Shown: in pieces, positions 12,108 through 25,619 of the stretch
Position numbering within the stretch: the stretch's first letter is position 1
How the letters are laid out: every line of letters begins with the position of its first letter
Origin: Xiphydria camelus
Taxonomy: Eukaryota > Arthropoda > Insecta > Hymenoptera > Xiphydriidae
Assembly (NCBI GenBank): GCA_963678675.1
Contig: OY783197.1
Coordinates: 29,385,470-29,449,469 of the forward strand
Length of the DNA: 64,000 bases
Reading direction: 5' to 3'
Notes under the pieces: generated by a model
Seen by the model: the letters and a program-made list of their open reading frames with translations, nothing else
Told to the model about the DNA's origin: nothing
Databases searched by the model: none
Program-made: the position numbers and the translations under genes

Positions 12108-15100
12108 TTATCGCAATTGTCGAAGAAGGTCCGCGACCTTCCCGTCCATGCGATCGATTTTGCCTTCTATGTCTTTCAGCCGCTCTTGTAACCTTTGAAG
12201 AAAGAGAGAGAGAGAGTGAGACATTATTCCATTTGTACGGAGGAATTGCGAGAAGCGTACTAACCCGCTGTATTCCATTCGTAGAGTCGGAGCACTGGAC
12301 GAGGTCTGATCGAAACCTGCACGATCGATTGAACAAAGAAAATACCTTTCGAGCGCGACGAATTCCGAGCTAGAGTTCACGAAAATGAGGAGATTTTCGC
12401 GATAAGGAGACACGGAGAAATCCGTTTCGCGTCACATTATCTCTTTCCCTATACGCGTTCGCGCTACATTTATCCTGAGAATCTATTCATCGTACCGACA
12501 GGCGACTGCTCCAATTCTTTTAGCATGTCCTTCAATGCGAACTCTGTCAGGACCGTGTGCGAAGTAACGTTGTACTTCCCGAAGAACCGATCGATTTCAT
12601 CTTGGGAGAAATTGTGGCTGAAAGTACGGTAAGACTGTCTACTGGGTGGGCGCTTCGTTGGAAGGTATCGTTACGTTTTAAAAATGTGTATTTGGAGTCG
12701 CTATTTCGATCGAGCGATCCGCGACGTATAGGTATGTACGTAGAACGATCCTACAACCTTCCGAGCACGTTGCGCATCTCGGCGAAGGACAAACCGTGGA
12801 CAGCGGTATCTTTCTTCGACTCTCGTCCCGATTCACCCCTTCGACGGCAGCAGCCGAGAAGTTTACGCCATCCCCGTCGGACCAATTCGAAAAATTCGAC
12901 TCCGGAGCCTCTGTCGGATACGTCATACTTGCTTTGGGCGTACGCGTTGACGATTATCGCGAGGAACATGCTCTACGCGGAAGGTAAAATCTCGTAAATT
13001 AACGAAATCGCTTCGAGGCGTCGTTATCGAAGACTCACCGTCAGTACGAAGTACACGACGAATATGTACGCGAGAAGAAAGAGCGTAGGTTGGGCTCGCC
13101 CGATCGAAATGACATCGTGGAAATCGTAGTCTCCGAGGAGAATTCGAATCAGGGTGAAGGACGCGATGTCCCACGTTCGAAATTCTTCCAGCTAAACGTT
13201 GGAAAGAGAAATCGGGGCGACTCATCTGTCGTAATACTGGCCATCGATGAGTACTACTAACTCGCTCGCCGAACGATACGTGTGCCACTTGCGCGAAGGC
13301 CCAGAGCACGGTGACGAAGATGATGAGAAACCCGAGCAAGTCGGGGAGACATCGTCGCAGCGTAGCGCGCAGTCGTGAAATGGCATCGGTCATTCGAAGG
13401 TACTCGCTGAGGATCAGCCAGGAGATGAACAGCAGGATGGCTTGGACGTTGTAGAATGAGTAGCTCAGCGAGACCAGCTGATCGAAGCCCGCGTATTCCT
13501 GTTCGAGCTCAATCGATCTCTTCAACGACGCCTTCATCTCGAAGTAACACCACGCGCTCAAGACGAGGTACAGCACTCGAAGCTGCTGAAGAGGACGATT
13601 ACCGGCAGAAAAAAAAAAATGTATACGAGTCGACGAGTTGTTCCGCGGCTCGTTTGCACCCGTACCACATTCGCCGTCGCGTCCATCCACTTTGAAAATT
13701 TCCGGAAGAAGACCCAGCGAAAGTAATACAAATCTTGAACGTCGCAGAGGATGAACCAGACGGTCGTCGCGGCGATTCCTACTTCGCAGACGACCACCAG
13801 ATAATCCGTCCACTCGCGGAAGCGGGGAAATTTGGTCGCCCTGATCGACCAAGATGGAATAGCCGATCCCTGGGGAGGAAATTCGACCAGCAGTCTGTGC
13901 ACGCGAGTGAATCGAATCTTTAACCATCACGTCGATCGATTTGCAGAAGTCCTCTCGAACGAGAGATACGAGACGAGGGGTTCGCGCGCGCGCGCGCGCC
14001 CCGACATCCGGCCGAAGAGGGGAACGGCTGTGGGCGCGACTTACTTGGAGACGCAGAACATGTCAATGTTCGGATTGTAGACGCTGAAGTCTACGAACAC
14101 CGCTCGAGTACCGCGATCGATCCAGAGTCCCCTCTTCAATTCTTCGATCGCCTCGACGGCTTCTTCGCGTTTCCGGGGAATCACTCGGGCGTATCCCCCT
14201 CCTCCGTAGGTGCCGATCCATCCGGTATACGGTCCGGATTGCAGTTCCTCCGCCGATTTGTAGGTAAATCTGTGCGATATCGGGATAAACGAGACCCCCG
14301 TGCGATAACGAATCCAAAAGTGCGTACTTTCGGAGGTACGTTCGTATACGCGTAACAACGCGTATCCGTGGACGCTGCACGTACGCTTCTGATTCGTCTC
14401 CGAACGGTCTCCTGTCTTCGGTCGATCGCGAGTAGTAGTCGTAACAGCTGCGATATTTACGACGGTACGTCGGTGGCACGTAGCAGGAATCGTTACGAAC
14501 CCGCACCTGCCTCAATCTCGGTCTACCCAACATGCGGTTCTCGTACAGTACGTTCTTCTCGTCCTCCTCCGTCGGTTTGACTCGGTCCTCGTGGCTGTAC
14601 CAGAAATCCCAGAAGAATCCCTCCGTCATCACCTTTTCCGCGTACTGATGAAGCAAGCGTGCACGGATCGTTCCCCAAATTATACGAGCGTTCGATTCGC
14701 AGGAGCCTTGGGGTACGCTAAAATTCAAACTTTCGACTATCGAAATTGGCGCAAGGTGCCCCTGCGAACAGACAACCCGCCGTACGGATATTTCGTACAC
14801 CGGGTGGACCGTCGACTGCCGACACAGCGGCAGGGGACTCTGCCTACTCGCAGGGGCCGCTCGCAAATCCATGGTATCGACGGTCGAAAAATAACCCGTA
14901 GCGGGTGAGAGCGGTGTTCGCGTTTTATTTCATCACCACTCGGCGAAGTTATAACCTAATTAGGTATGTAGGTACGTCTCTGATGACCAAGGGATACCGC
15001 GGTACGGACTTTGAAAAAATCTCCCTTCGTCGAGATCTTCTCGAAGGTGATGGTGGCCTCCCCCGTGGAAAAACTGTTCCGAACGAAGAGTGCCGACAGG

Positions 15101-15498
15101 GCGTTGCTGTGGTAGAATCTTGCGTTCGTCGTTCTCAGAAGCACCGCTGCGGATCGGAACGGAGTTATCGGCGCGATCAATTATCGCGATCTACCTAATC
15201 GAGCCTCTCTTACCGACGCAGAGAAACGTCAGGTAGACCACGTAGATCGTGAATTCCGTCAGGTTCACTCGTATCCAGATGTCTCTGCTCTTCGTACTGG
15301 CGATTTCGCGGGTCCATACGATTCTTCGGCGTTCGGGGTTCGCCTCTGAACCAAGGGAGAAAGGAAGGAATTACCTATTTCTTTCCCAGCGATTAACGTA
15401 CCCCCCCGGTAACGAAGAGGAGTTCGTCGACGCGATATCCGTCATTCATGCGTACCGTTGCCCGTTTTCCCTTCGTCCTCCTCCTCCTCCTTCTCCAT
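12108..15498 (-). CDS. Pkd2: Polycystin-2 (TRPP2) cation channel
   Basis: Twelve minus-strand exons: 15498-15456, 15345-15214, 15146-15010, 14644-14385, 14326-14045, 13894-13666, 13585-13262, 13191-13039, 12972-12758, 12617-12496, 12316-12265, 12192-12108. They join in frame to 677 residues. The start is ATG in ACCATGG followed by an acidic MEKEEEEDEG. Family marks in order: a first membrane segment (about 40-58); the extracellular polycystin domain (about 60-285) with YENRMLGRPRLRQVRVRNDS, CYDYYSRSTEDRRPFG and the typical RGTRAVFVDFSVYNPNID; then segments S2-S6; a pore with LLGDYDF between S5 and S6; MFLAIIVNAYAQ at the end of S6; and a C-terminal coiled coil ending KIDRMDGKVADLLRQLR. Known role of the family: calcium-permeable channel of cilia and sensory or sperm cells. 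The long cytoplasmic N-terminus of the human protein is absent. The EF-hand-like segment lacks acidic ligands. Weakest junctions are the donor at 15009 (GTCCGT) and the 58-base intron 14384-14327. Confidence 0.9.
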
Positions 15499-18400
15499 GG
15501 TCACGACTTCCGCCCGATCGGAAGATTCGGATTTCGGATCAGCAGGTGATTTTTCCCCACCCCTCGCGTCTCTCATCGCAACCCTCTCGCCGCTCTTCTT
15601 CATTTATCGTCGAGTATCGATCGCACGGCACTCGTACGAAGCGATGGTTTCTCGTTCAAGTAAATTTTGACGGCCCAATTTGCGGCGATGATCTATCCTT
15701 TCGGAGCGACGACGGAACTCGTTCGTCACGGCCGTCGCGCTAGCGCTCGCTGTACCTGTTCGCAACAACACATAATAGCCGCGCTGCATTCCTGCCGCGG
15801 ATACCCATATTATAGCCCGAGGAGGTTAGAAAGTAATTCTGCGTCCGATCTGTGGCGGGCGCGATTTCGTCATATCGAGTATCGCGCTTGGATCGAGACA
15901 ATCGAGATAAGCCAGATTACGGGGGACTCGTCTAATTGCCTTCGATGATATTATCCTTCGTCGAGATTTGCTCGGATCTCCGTCGGATAAAGACGAATCG
16001 TTCCCGAAAAGAGTCGATGACAGTCCGCGGATCTCTCGGACGGATCGAAAGATTACTCCGTCCCTCTGGGCCATGATAAGAGCAGACCGACCGACCGATA
16101 ATGAGGTTTCGATCGCGTTTAAACGACGTGCAAGCTCCGTTCGATTCTTCTCTTGCGACTCGTCGCAGAGCCAAAGCGGAACAGGCCTTCAAAGGAATAA
16201 AGAGGAGGAGGAGGAGAAGGAGGAGGAGGAGGAGGAGGAGGAGGAGGAGGAGGAAGAGTCGAGGACGAATACGATCCGGTACGGAAAGGGACCGACGAAC
16301 TTGTACGCGTATACATCAGCCCGTTTATTAAATTTGGTGGCACACTGCGCGCGCGCGCGGCGATCCTCCGTTCCCTCCCTTCTCGATAACGGAAACCCAT
16401 CTAGATCGAGGTCGTCGTTCGACCGCAACCAGATCGGCCGAAACACCTGTCACACCGATGAGCATCGAACGTCTCTTCCCGCGAAAATGTATTCCGTCGC
16501 AATCTCGGCTCTGGACTTTTATCTCGAATCGAGCTACAATAAACCTCGTACCCGACCAGTCGCAGAGCGCTGCTATCGTAGTGATTGCGACAGGCGTAAT
16601 TGAGTGGCCGGGAAAAAAAAACTGCCATCGGTCGCGCGGCGGACCGATCGTGCCTTTCCGCGCTCGCCATTAATTATGCAAACGGGTTCATGACGCGCTG
16701 AATCGGTACCCGCTCGGCGACAATTAGCAGCAATAACAGTTGAATAATTCACGGCAGAATACAACGCGGCGGAGAGGCGACATCTCTTCCTCAAAGTTTT
16801 TCTCGGAAAAACCGCACGAAGGGAGTCTACCCGTTTGACCGCCGACGCCAACAGGAGCCAACAGGGATTGCTGCGGTTTTCGCTCGCCTGCGTTGAAGGC
16901 CGTCGCACGTCGAAAGCGCTATCCTCTTTCACCGATTGCGGTTGGCTCGCTGCTGTCGCGAGCAGCGCGCGTAGTCACTCGCACGGCCGTTATCGCGGCG
17001 ATTACACGTCGACTCGCGGAAATGAGGGAGGAAGAGACGCGATCGTCGAAAGTCGAACGGAAAACTATAGGGGCGAGACGAGGGTGGAGAGAGACATCGA
17101 TCCGCCGTCGCGTCACGAGCGCGACTCTTGTAAAACGGGAGCTCTCTCGTATATGTATTATATATGTATCTCGCCGATACGAGTATATCGCCGCGTCGCG
17201 TCGACGCGAAGGTGACGCGTGAGCGATTCGGATCGCGCGCGACGCGCGACGCAGCGGATCGCATGAACGAGGGGCCCGCTGATACCTATCATATTTTTCA
17301 AAGAGATTCCGATTGTCACGAGATATCGAGCGTCGCTCGCGAAATCTACGACGCTCGCATCGAGAATCGAATCGCTCGCTAGGTAGTGAATCACGGCTCT
17401 CTGCTCGAATCTGGCGTTCCCGCGCTCGCGATCCGATAAGGAAGATCGAACGGAGATTAAACGGTGATCTCGCTCCGCGTGGAAAATGTTGCGAGTTTAT
17501 CAGCCATTGCTTTATCCCCATTTGGATGGACGCTACGTATCTCGCGTACCTATCGATATCGAATACAATTTACGGGAGAAACTTTCCAACGACCGCGGTG
17601 TGATAGCCGTATCTCGCATTTTTCTCTCGCATAAATAACGAAACTCGATCGGACGCGCGTCGCGCGAGGGGAAAAAAAAAAGTTCTCCGAGTTACGCTTT
17701 CGCGCGGTCTCGACCGTGTTTGAGCGCTGTCGCGCGCGTGCCGATCCGTCGGCGAAGACGCGGCCGATACGGAGAGGCCGAGGAAGATTTAAAAAATATG
17801 CCAAGAATGCGAACCCGAGATGGTACGCTTCGTGCGATACGAGATGGCCGCGTGAGACGTGTACCGTCGTCATCGCCATCGACGCGATTCCCGGATCTCC
17901 GCGCTTACGCGGTGTCTAATTCGGCTTCCTCGCGGATACACGACGAGTAGGTCGGTATACCTACGCGACACTCGCGCGTAATCGATAACCCACCGCTCGA
18001 CGAAGCGTGAGTAGAAACTGGCAAAATTCGAGCGAGAGAGAGAGAGAGAGACCTTCCGTCCACCTCGCAATGATACGAGCGATCCGGCACGAGGTCGCGC
18101 GACCGCGTGGTCCACGCGAGACGAACGAATCGAACGAAGACACTCTGCGAGTGCGTTATCAGGGACTCGTAAGTAGGTAGGATCTCGATCGACTCCTCGT
18201 CGTCGATTGCGAGCACCCGCCACGCTCGACGAGAGATAGGCGCGTACCGTATATGCATATCGTCGCACGCCTTCCAAGTTGCCATCGCACGCTCGGTGCG
18301 CCGCACCGTGCGCTTACGCGAGTTCCATTCCAGTAGGTGTACGTACTTCTCGTACCGATTCGCCTCGATAGATCGCCGATGAGCGAGGCGAAGGGAGCGC

Positions 18401-20742
18401 GTGCGACACCGCGTACGCGTGCGAGAGAGTGCAACACGGGGCGTTTTTCTATCGTGTGTACCTATCACTGGCGCTCGGGGGAGGTTGCCGATCATTTTCG
18501 AGACCTCTCCGCCCCAAAGCGTTGCGTCGCGCGTACCGTGTCATTCGTCGCCGTGACGATCGAATTGCGAGGTGATCTCGGACGAAAGCGGTTCGCGGCC
18601 CGCCCGTGATCGCGAAGAACCGCTCACCGCGTATACCCTTCGCGGGTACGGGATACGCGTTCGTTTTATTTCTTCCTTGATCCTTTCTTCCTTCCGAATC
18701 TCGGGAGTTGTGTACGAAATGCGCGAAGGCGTCATCGTCGCGAGGTACATGCACGCGCATGCATACGTACCTATACCTACGCGAAATCAATTGACTACCG
18801 TGTGTAGGTACTTACATGATTTCGCTCGAGCTCCGCGACGCGATAACATCGATGATGGTTGAGGCGGCGGCGACGGCGGTTATCGCCTCGTGACGATACA
18901 GACGCGCGATAAAGCCTCGCGTGCCGCGACCGATAAGACAGTTCCATCGATTGAGAATAATTACTCGCGCGTCGCATCTCCTTCCCCCCTCGTCGTCCGC
19001 GCGCTTCCTTTCGCTTATCGGAGACTGCGACCGCGACCGACCGCGAATCGACGGAAGGCGATCGGTCGGAATGCATACCCCCGATCCGCAATTCCGAGCG
19101 GAGAAGAGTACATCGACCCGTCGACGGGTTGCAGTGGTCAGCGCGGGCTGCCGAATCGCGAAAGTGGGTATACCTACAACTGTGGCAGAACCGCCGGGTG
19201 TCGACCGTACGCGCGCAAAGATATACGTCGCCACGATCGTGGCTATCGGCCGAAATCGAACGATCGGTGGAGATCTATGAACGTGTACCTCCCACCTCGT
19301 GCCTCTCGGAGAAGCGACCGTTTAATGCGCGCGCGCGCTCACTCGCTCGAATCCGAGTGCCTATAGAGGTATATATACTCGTACCTATTCGCGCGACTGG
19401 TGCAATGTGACCAGTGGTGTTCCTCGCGTCGCCGATCACCGCTAACAAATATACCGAGTAGATATTTCGCGCGCTCCGGCCCGTGTCCGATATAATTGAC
19501 GACGGTGATTCCTCCTTCGAGAACTGTCGAACGCAACGGTAAATTGGCCAGAGAGATGGAGAAGAAGAAGAAGAAGAAGAAGCATATAAGAGAGAGAGAG
19601 AGAACGGGGGATGCGCGAAAGAGTGATTCAAAGATAAAAGGGAAAACAATTAACGTGAACTCGTCGCGCGTGTCAGCTTTTAGAACGCCGTTGCGTTGCA
19701 TTCCTCGATGCGACGAGAGGGTAATACGTATAATTTGTACGTTCCACAAAGGGCGATCGCGCCGTCTCCAGTCGCGAACCGGTGCCCTGCGAGCCAATCG
19801 CGCGGACGCGTGTTTACTCGCGTCGGTGCTATAAGCGCGGGTGCGTCGAATATACCGAGGATACAAGCGAGAGAGGGGAGCACAACGAGGTGTGTGGGAT
19901 GCAATTTTATTTCGTCGGCCGCCAAGTGCGCGGTCCTACGCAAATTCTCACCTCGATCCGCGTATCGCTCTTGATCCCCTTACATACACGCATCCTTACA
20001 TCCGTGCGTGACGGTGCCAGAGAGAAGCGTGGAACGTATCACGCTTCTCGTGCGACGAAGGAATTCTTTCGCGATGGCACGTCGCTCTCAGACAACTTCT
20101 CAACGAACGTCACACAACAAGTGGAAAAGCGAGGACGTCCTCTCGACGCGTCACTTTTCCGCAGCTGCTGCAAATTTCTCGAAGTACGATTTTCTCGTCC
20201 GGACCCCGCGAGCGAACCGTAACAAGGGCATCGCGGAGCGACGCCGCGTTATCGACCGTATTTTCGTCGTCATCGTCCTCGGAGCGATATTATCATCGGA
20301 AACATTTGAAATGTAAAACCGCGGGCACGCGTGAATTCCCTCGAAACGTCGCCGTCGCCGACATTTTTCCGCGTCGTCGCGTTCCGGTCGGCAAGCCTTC
20401 GACCGGATATACCCTGAGCGCCCGAAGCCTGAGCGGGCACGGTCCTGCACGAATCGAATGAAATACAAACCAAAGCGTACAATGATCACTGATTTACGGT
20501 CGCTTCTGTGTACGGTCGGTGTATCCGCTCGACTTCTTCCGAAGGACTCCTCAAAAATACGGCGTACGTATGGCCGTTTGCGCCCTTTCGAATCGCGCGA
20601 ATGAACAACGGAATGGGGTTCGATCTCGAGGTGACGATCCGCCGTGATTTATCATCGGTCGCCGACGCTCGATTCGAGTTCGAACGTTTCTCTCTGGCAG
20701 AGAGAGCTTTCATTTGGCGCCTCTGCTACGCGCGCGCGCATG

Positions 20743-20789
<47 letters not shown>

Positions 20790-20862
20790 CCTCGTCTCGT
20801 GGCGGGCCGGTCCCGCGACGATAAATCGTCAAACGGAAACGCGCGATTTCGGCAGATTCGAC
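15499..20862. other. Non-coding spacer between divergent Pkd2 and the SLC36 gene
   Basis: No gene is supported in this 5.4-kb stretch. It is CpG-rich with many TACCTA/TAGGTA motifs. Microsatellites include (GGA)n at 16203-16255, (AAG)n near 19560-19580 and (CT)n at 20743-20787, the last about 75 bases upstream of the transporter start codon. Promoters of both flanking genes should lie here, but I cannot place them. Confidence 0.5.
20743..20787. repeat. (CT)n microsatellite upstream of the SLC36 start codon
   Basis: A pyrimidine run of CT dinucleotides ending about 75 bases before the ATG, probably in the promoter or 5' UTR. Confidence 0.9.
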
Positions 20863-23109
20863 ATGGGACAAGAGGATACCGCCAAGGAGGTGCACGGCGA
20901 GGAGACGACGGAGGACTTCAGCAGCACGTATGTGTCCATCGCGAATAATACCACTCGCGCGTCGCATCGATTTCGCAAATTTGTAAATCCGCAATCACTC
21001 GGTCTTCCTTACGATCGCCCGTGCCGATGATTGGACGTCATTCGCACGCGCGAATCAATCGCGCAGCGCGAACGCCTACCGAGATGATATCTCGATTCCG
21101 CGAGCCATGCGATCAAATTTGCCGCGGGCGATGAGATAGTAGGTATACCGATTTCTCGGATAAATTCCAGTCGTTTCATCCGACAGAGCCAAGATAGCGC
21201 ACGCTACCATCGGGCGATACGAGGACAAGGACTACGAACTCTACGATCCCTTTGAACATCGCGATAAGAAGAACACCACCTCGTGAGTACACATAGGTGC
21301 GCGTGCGCGCGCGCACGCACATACACACACGCGAAGGTAGAGAAACCGCGGCGTTCGGCCCCGCGCGTCCTCGGACGAATCCTTCGTACCTAAGTACTTA
21401 ACGGTGGAACGCGCGCTCGCGCTTCAGGGACTTGGGCTCCTTCGCTCATCTCCTCAAGTCCTCCCTGGGCACGGGAATCTTGGCGATGCCAAACGCCCTG
21501 AAGAACGGCGGCCTCGTCTTCGGCGGTATCAGCACGATAATCATCGGTTTCCTCTGCGCCCACTGCGTTCACATTCTCGTGAAATCGTCGCACGTCCTCT
21601 GCCGGAGGACGAGGACGCCAAAAATGACGTACGCCGAGACCGCGCAAGCCGCTTTCGAATGCGGACCGAAGGCCGTGCGTCCGCTGGCCGGCTTCGGCAG
21701 GGCCTTCGTCAACGCCGCGCTCTGCTCCACTTACGTGGGTGGCTGTTGCGTCTACATCGTGTTCGTGTCGACCTCCGTGAAGCAGGTGGGTGCGCGAGCG
21801 AACGCTGTACACCGCGCGAATTTGACGATCCTCCGCTGTATCGCGCGCTCGTTTCGCCGTCGCAGGTGGCCGATTATCACACCGGAATGAACATCCCGAT
21901 AAGGCTGTACATCGTCGCGATGATACCGGCGGTGATCGTGCTGGGCCAAATTCGAAATCTCAAGTACCTCGTGCCGTTCTCGATGGTCGCCAACCTTTGC
22001 ATCATCGTCGGCTTCGCGATAACGCTCTACTATCTCTTCCAAGACATTCCGCCCATCGACAGCGTCAACTTCATCGCTCCCATTGAGCGGCTACCAAAGT
22101 TCTTCGCGATAGTCATCTTCGCCATCGAAGGAATCGGCGTGGTAGGTCGAGACGTCGCGGTCGAGGTGCACGCACGTTGTAATATGTATACTATTTCCGC
22201 TTTCCGCAGGTGATGCCCGTCGAGAACAGCATGCGGAAACCCGAACACTTTTTGGGATGCCCGGGTGTGCTCAATTTAACGATGACGCTGGTCATCGCTC
22301 TTTACACCACGATCGGCATCTCTGGTTATCTCAAGTACGGCGAAGATACCTTGGGCAGTGTCTCGTTGAACTTGCGGATCGAGGACACGTGAGCACATGC
22401 GCGCGCGCGCGCGCGCGAACGTTCGTGGAGGTCGCAACGAGGAGCGAACGCGATTGGCTTATTATTATTCTTCCAGACTGGCTCAGGTCGTCAAATTACT
22501 CATCGCCTTGGCCATTCTGTTTACGTACGGACTGCAGTACTTCATTTCCTTGGACATTATGTGGAGTGGGATGAAGGACAAGTTTGGTCGCAAATACGCG
22601 ACAATCGGCTCGACGTGTACGAGATTGATCATGGTTTTACTCACCGGTAAGGACACGTTTTTTTTTCATTCCCCTTATACGCCTCGACTATTTCGTCCGG
22701 CTGGAAGGCCGCGCGAGCGCGTCGTTTCAAAGAACGCGAAACGTAACGACGCGCGGCATGGAATATTTTTCTCTCGGTGCGCGAACGCGTCACCGGGAGA
22801 AAGCTCCGCGACTTTAGATCCGACCGTTTTGAACAATCGTATTCCCGTACTCGTGTACGTTTCGCAGTGGCCATCTCGCTAGCGGTACCGGATCTCGAAC
22901 CCTTCATCTCCCTCGTCGGTGCTGTGTTTTTCTCCATCCTCGGTATCGCTATACCGGCGATAGTAGAGACGATCTCTCGCTGGGAAGGTCACCTGGGCTT
23001 CTACAAGTGGCGACTCTGGAAGAACGCGTTACTGGTCACGTTCTCCTTGATGGCGTTGGTCTTTGGAAGCTGGGTATCGATACTGGATATAATTAAGCTC
23101 TACAGCTAG
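20863..23109 (+). CDS. Proton-coupled amino acid transporter-like protein (SLC36/PAT, pathetic/CG1139 group)
   Basis: Seven exons: 20863-20927, 21187-21282, 21428-21785, 21866-22141, 22210-22388, 22477-22646, 22868-23109. They join in frame to 461 residues, a normal length for the family. After a short acidic cytoplasmic N-terminus, the first membrane segment carries the family signature SDLGSFAHLLKSSLGTGILA followed by MPNAL. Later hallmarks are GGCCVYIVFV, NLKYLVPFSMVANLC, FAIEGIGVVMPVENSM and GYLKYGEDTLGS, spread over about eleven hydrophobic segments. Known role of the family: proton-coupled or facilitated amino-acid transport at the plasma membrane or lysosome, with links to TOR-dependent growth in insects. 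Introns are 68-260 bases. The stop codon lies only 97 bases from the stop of the convergent CD36-family gene, so the 3' ends probably overlap. Confidence 0.93.
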
Positions 23110-23206
23110 ATGCTCGCGCCGAGGAATTTTCCGTATAACGATGTACGTATGCGCGCGCGCGCTCTCTCGCATCTCTCTCTCTCTCTCTCTCTCGTTATTC
23201 GCTTCC

Positions 23207-25619
23207 TCAATGAAACATCCTCTTCGGACGCGGCGGTGCGTCCTCGCGAAATCGCGTCAGGTCGGGGTGCGCGGTCGCGGCGCCAGGCACGACTCGAGCC
23301 AACGACGCGGCGGATCGTTCGGGAGCATCGGAATCCGCAGCCCATAGCCACGAAGCGGCCAGTACGACGAAGCCACCAACGAGCACCGGTATCCACGGGA
23401 AAAAGTCGAAGAGTCTTAGCAAGCGGTGCGCTTGGTAGAGGTCGTGGAACAACGTCACGTTCGGTTCCTGCACGCCCTGCCGAGCAAATTACACATTTAT
23501 ATTCATCGAGGCGCAAGGCGCATGATCGTCCTCGATAGAACTATCGAATAAACGGGGAGCCCATACCTCCGCGATCCACACCATTGGGAAGTAACCCTCG
23601 CTGACGTTGCGCAGCAACTGGACGGGTTGTTTCCCCAGATACATGTTCAGCTGCATCATGCGAAATCCACAGAGAGGCGCCCCGGTTTCGGGATCCACCG
23701 CGACGTAGGTGGAGTGAAGCCTTTCATCGGGTCTCAGGCCCCTGGCGTACTTCAAGAGCTCCGGATCGGCGTGCAAGAAGTGCGGCTCCGACATCACCAC
23801 GGGAACCCCCTGCAGCGGGAGACGTGTGTGCGCGCGCGCGTGCGTTTCGTTACGGGGGGGGGGTGGTCTGCTTTCTATTCGGCGGCGCAGCGAGAGATAC
23901 GATACGTGCCGAGTACCTGACACTTGGACAGATCCAGCAATCCCTTCGGCGGACAGCTCTGGACCTTCTTGGCGTCTCTGGGACAATAGCAGTCGTCGTC
24001 GCTCTCGTCCCACATGGCGACGGTGCTCTCAAAGCGATGACCCAGTATACCGCGAACGATGACGACCTCCTTGAAACTGACGAAGAAGCTCCTGCGAACG
24101 AAACGTGATTACGTGTTGTCGCCGATCGTCGCACCCTCGCACCGCACCCATCCACCCACCCACCGACACACATCCAGGATGTAGGTGAAGACGCGCGACT
24201 GTCCTTGGTGTAGCATGCCGTACAGATTCGCGTCGGAGCCGACGATTTTGCTGCAATTCTTACTGTTCCAAAAGGGCGAGTAAGGCGAACCCCGGTACGA
24301 CATTATGTCTCCGCGATGAAACGGATCCACGACACCTCTGTTGACCGTAAACGGTCCCGCCGTCGATGCGTTGAGCTGCGGAGCAACGATTCGCGTGCGG
24401 CGCGTCAAAGTCGAATCTAAAGTGGAAAGGCCAATTTGGCCGAGAATATGACGCGGGGGCAATCGCACGCGCGCCGCGCGCTATGTGAGCGTACCCAAAA
24501 GGAACGTGTGTCGTCGACGTGATATTTCGCGATAAAAGTGCAAAGTGGCGGCATGTGACGCCCGGCAAAGTCGAATACATTGTATACCTTGTCGAATAAA
24601 CTGTACAGGTACCGGCCCGGCGTATCCGTCTGTCGCAAGATTGGCAATCTATTTTTCTCGAGAGTGGAGCACATCAAACTGAGTTTCGGGAACTTCAGCT
24701 TGTCGCACACGAGCGGAATCCCGTCGATGATGAGTTCTTTCGCTTTGCACCGTAGAAATACGTCTTCCGCGCCGGGAAAGAGATTTATCACTTGGTCGCC
24801 CAGGATCTTCATAAACGACGCGAACGAATTGGCGATCTGATCGCGGGAAAAAGAGAGATCAACATACGCTACAGCGCGCCATCGTGCATTCGTAGCTGTT
24901 GACGCTATTCGCGCGAATCGATCATACGAGTACGCGTCAACGTATAGGTACCTACAGTCTGTATGGTTCCCAGATAAGGCGAATTTAAAACCGTAATCTC
25001 TTCGTTGCCGGTCAAGTTTCCTGATTTCTCCTCGTTGAAGCGCAAGTAGCGAATCATTTCGTACTCTATCCGATCTTCCGCCTCGTCGATTTTAACGATC
25101 TTTTTCGTAATGTGCTGGCTGTGAACAAGGGAATGAGAGACATTCTCATCTTCCAGTCGATATTCTTCTACTCGCGCACTCGATCGACGAGACAACGACC
25201 GAGCTTTTTCCGAGGTAAGTATTCTTCCTCTTACCTGTAAACGTACGGTCCGTATTCCACCAGCAACGGAGCATCGCCCTGCATGACTTTCTCGGGATTC
25301 GTCACGTGAAACAAGTAGACTCGAAATTCTATGTCAATTTCTTTCCACGTCGTCAAGCCTAACGTCCCCTCGACCAGCTCGAACTTCTGCGAATACATAT
25401 GTATACGTTATACGTATAGAGTCGAGCGTATACCAATTAAAAATCAAGTCTAGTATCTTTCTCGTCCCGTGTGTAAAGATATCTCGACTGTTATCGAGAT
25501 TCGCGACAGTTCAACGGACTGACCCTCGTCATTTCGGTCACCAGATACGCGCGTAGAGGTTCCTCGATCAGCAGAATTATACCCAAGATCAAAAGGCCGA
25601 GTCCGTATACATACGGCAT
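23207..25619 (-). CDS. CD36-family membrane protein, SNMP-like
   Basis: Eight minus-strand exons: 25619-25524, 25386-25235, 25118-24956, 24836-24588, 24375-24164, 24091-23917, 23809-23567, 23476-23207. They join to 519 residues, typical of CD36/SNMP proteins. An N-terminal membrane anchor (GLGLLILGIILLIE) is followed by the CD36 ectodomain. Hallmarks are VYLFHVTNPEKVMQGDAP, VEYGPYVYR, RYLRFNEEKSGNLTGNEE, GPFTVNRGVVD, FTYILDVCRS, a Cys-rich segment (CYCPRDAKKVQSCPPKGLLD) and PHFLHADPELL. A C-terminal membrane segment (WIPVLVGGFVVLAASWLWA) precedes a short basic tail. Known roles of the family: lipid and lipophilic ligand uptake; the SNMP branch supports pheromone detection. The SGNLTGNEE stretch favours SNMP, but a phylogeny is needed to separate SNMP1, SNMP2 and other CD36 proteins. 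The start is the only ATG ahead of the anchor. Confidence 0.88.
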
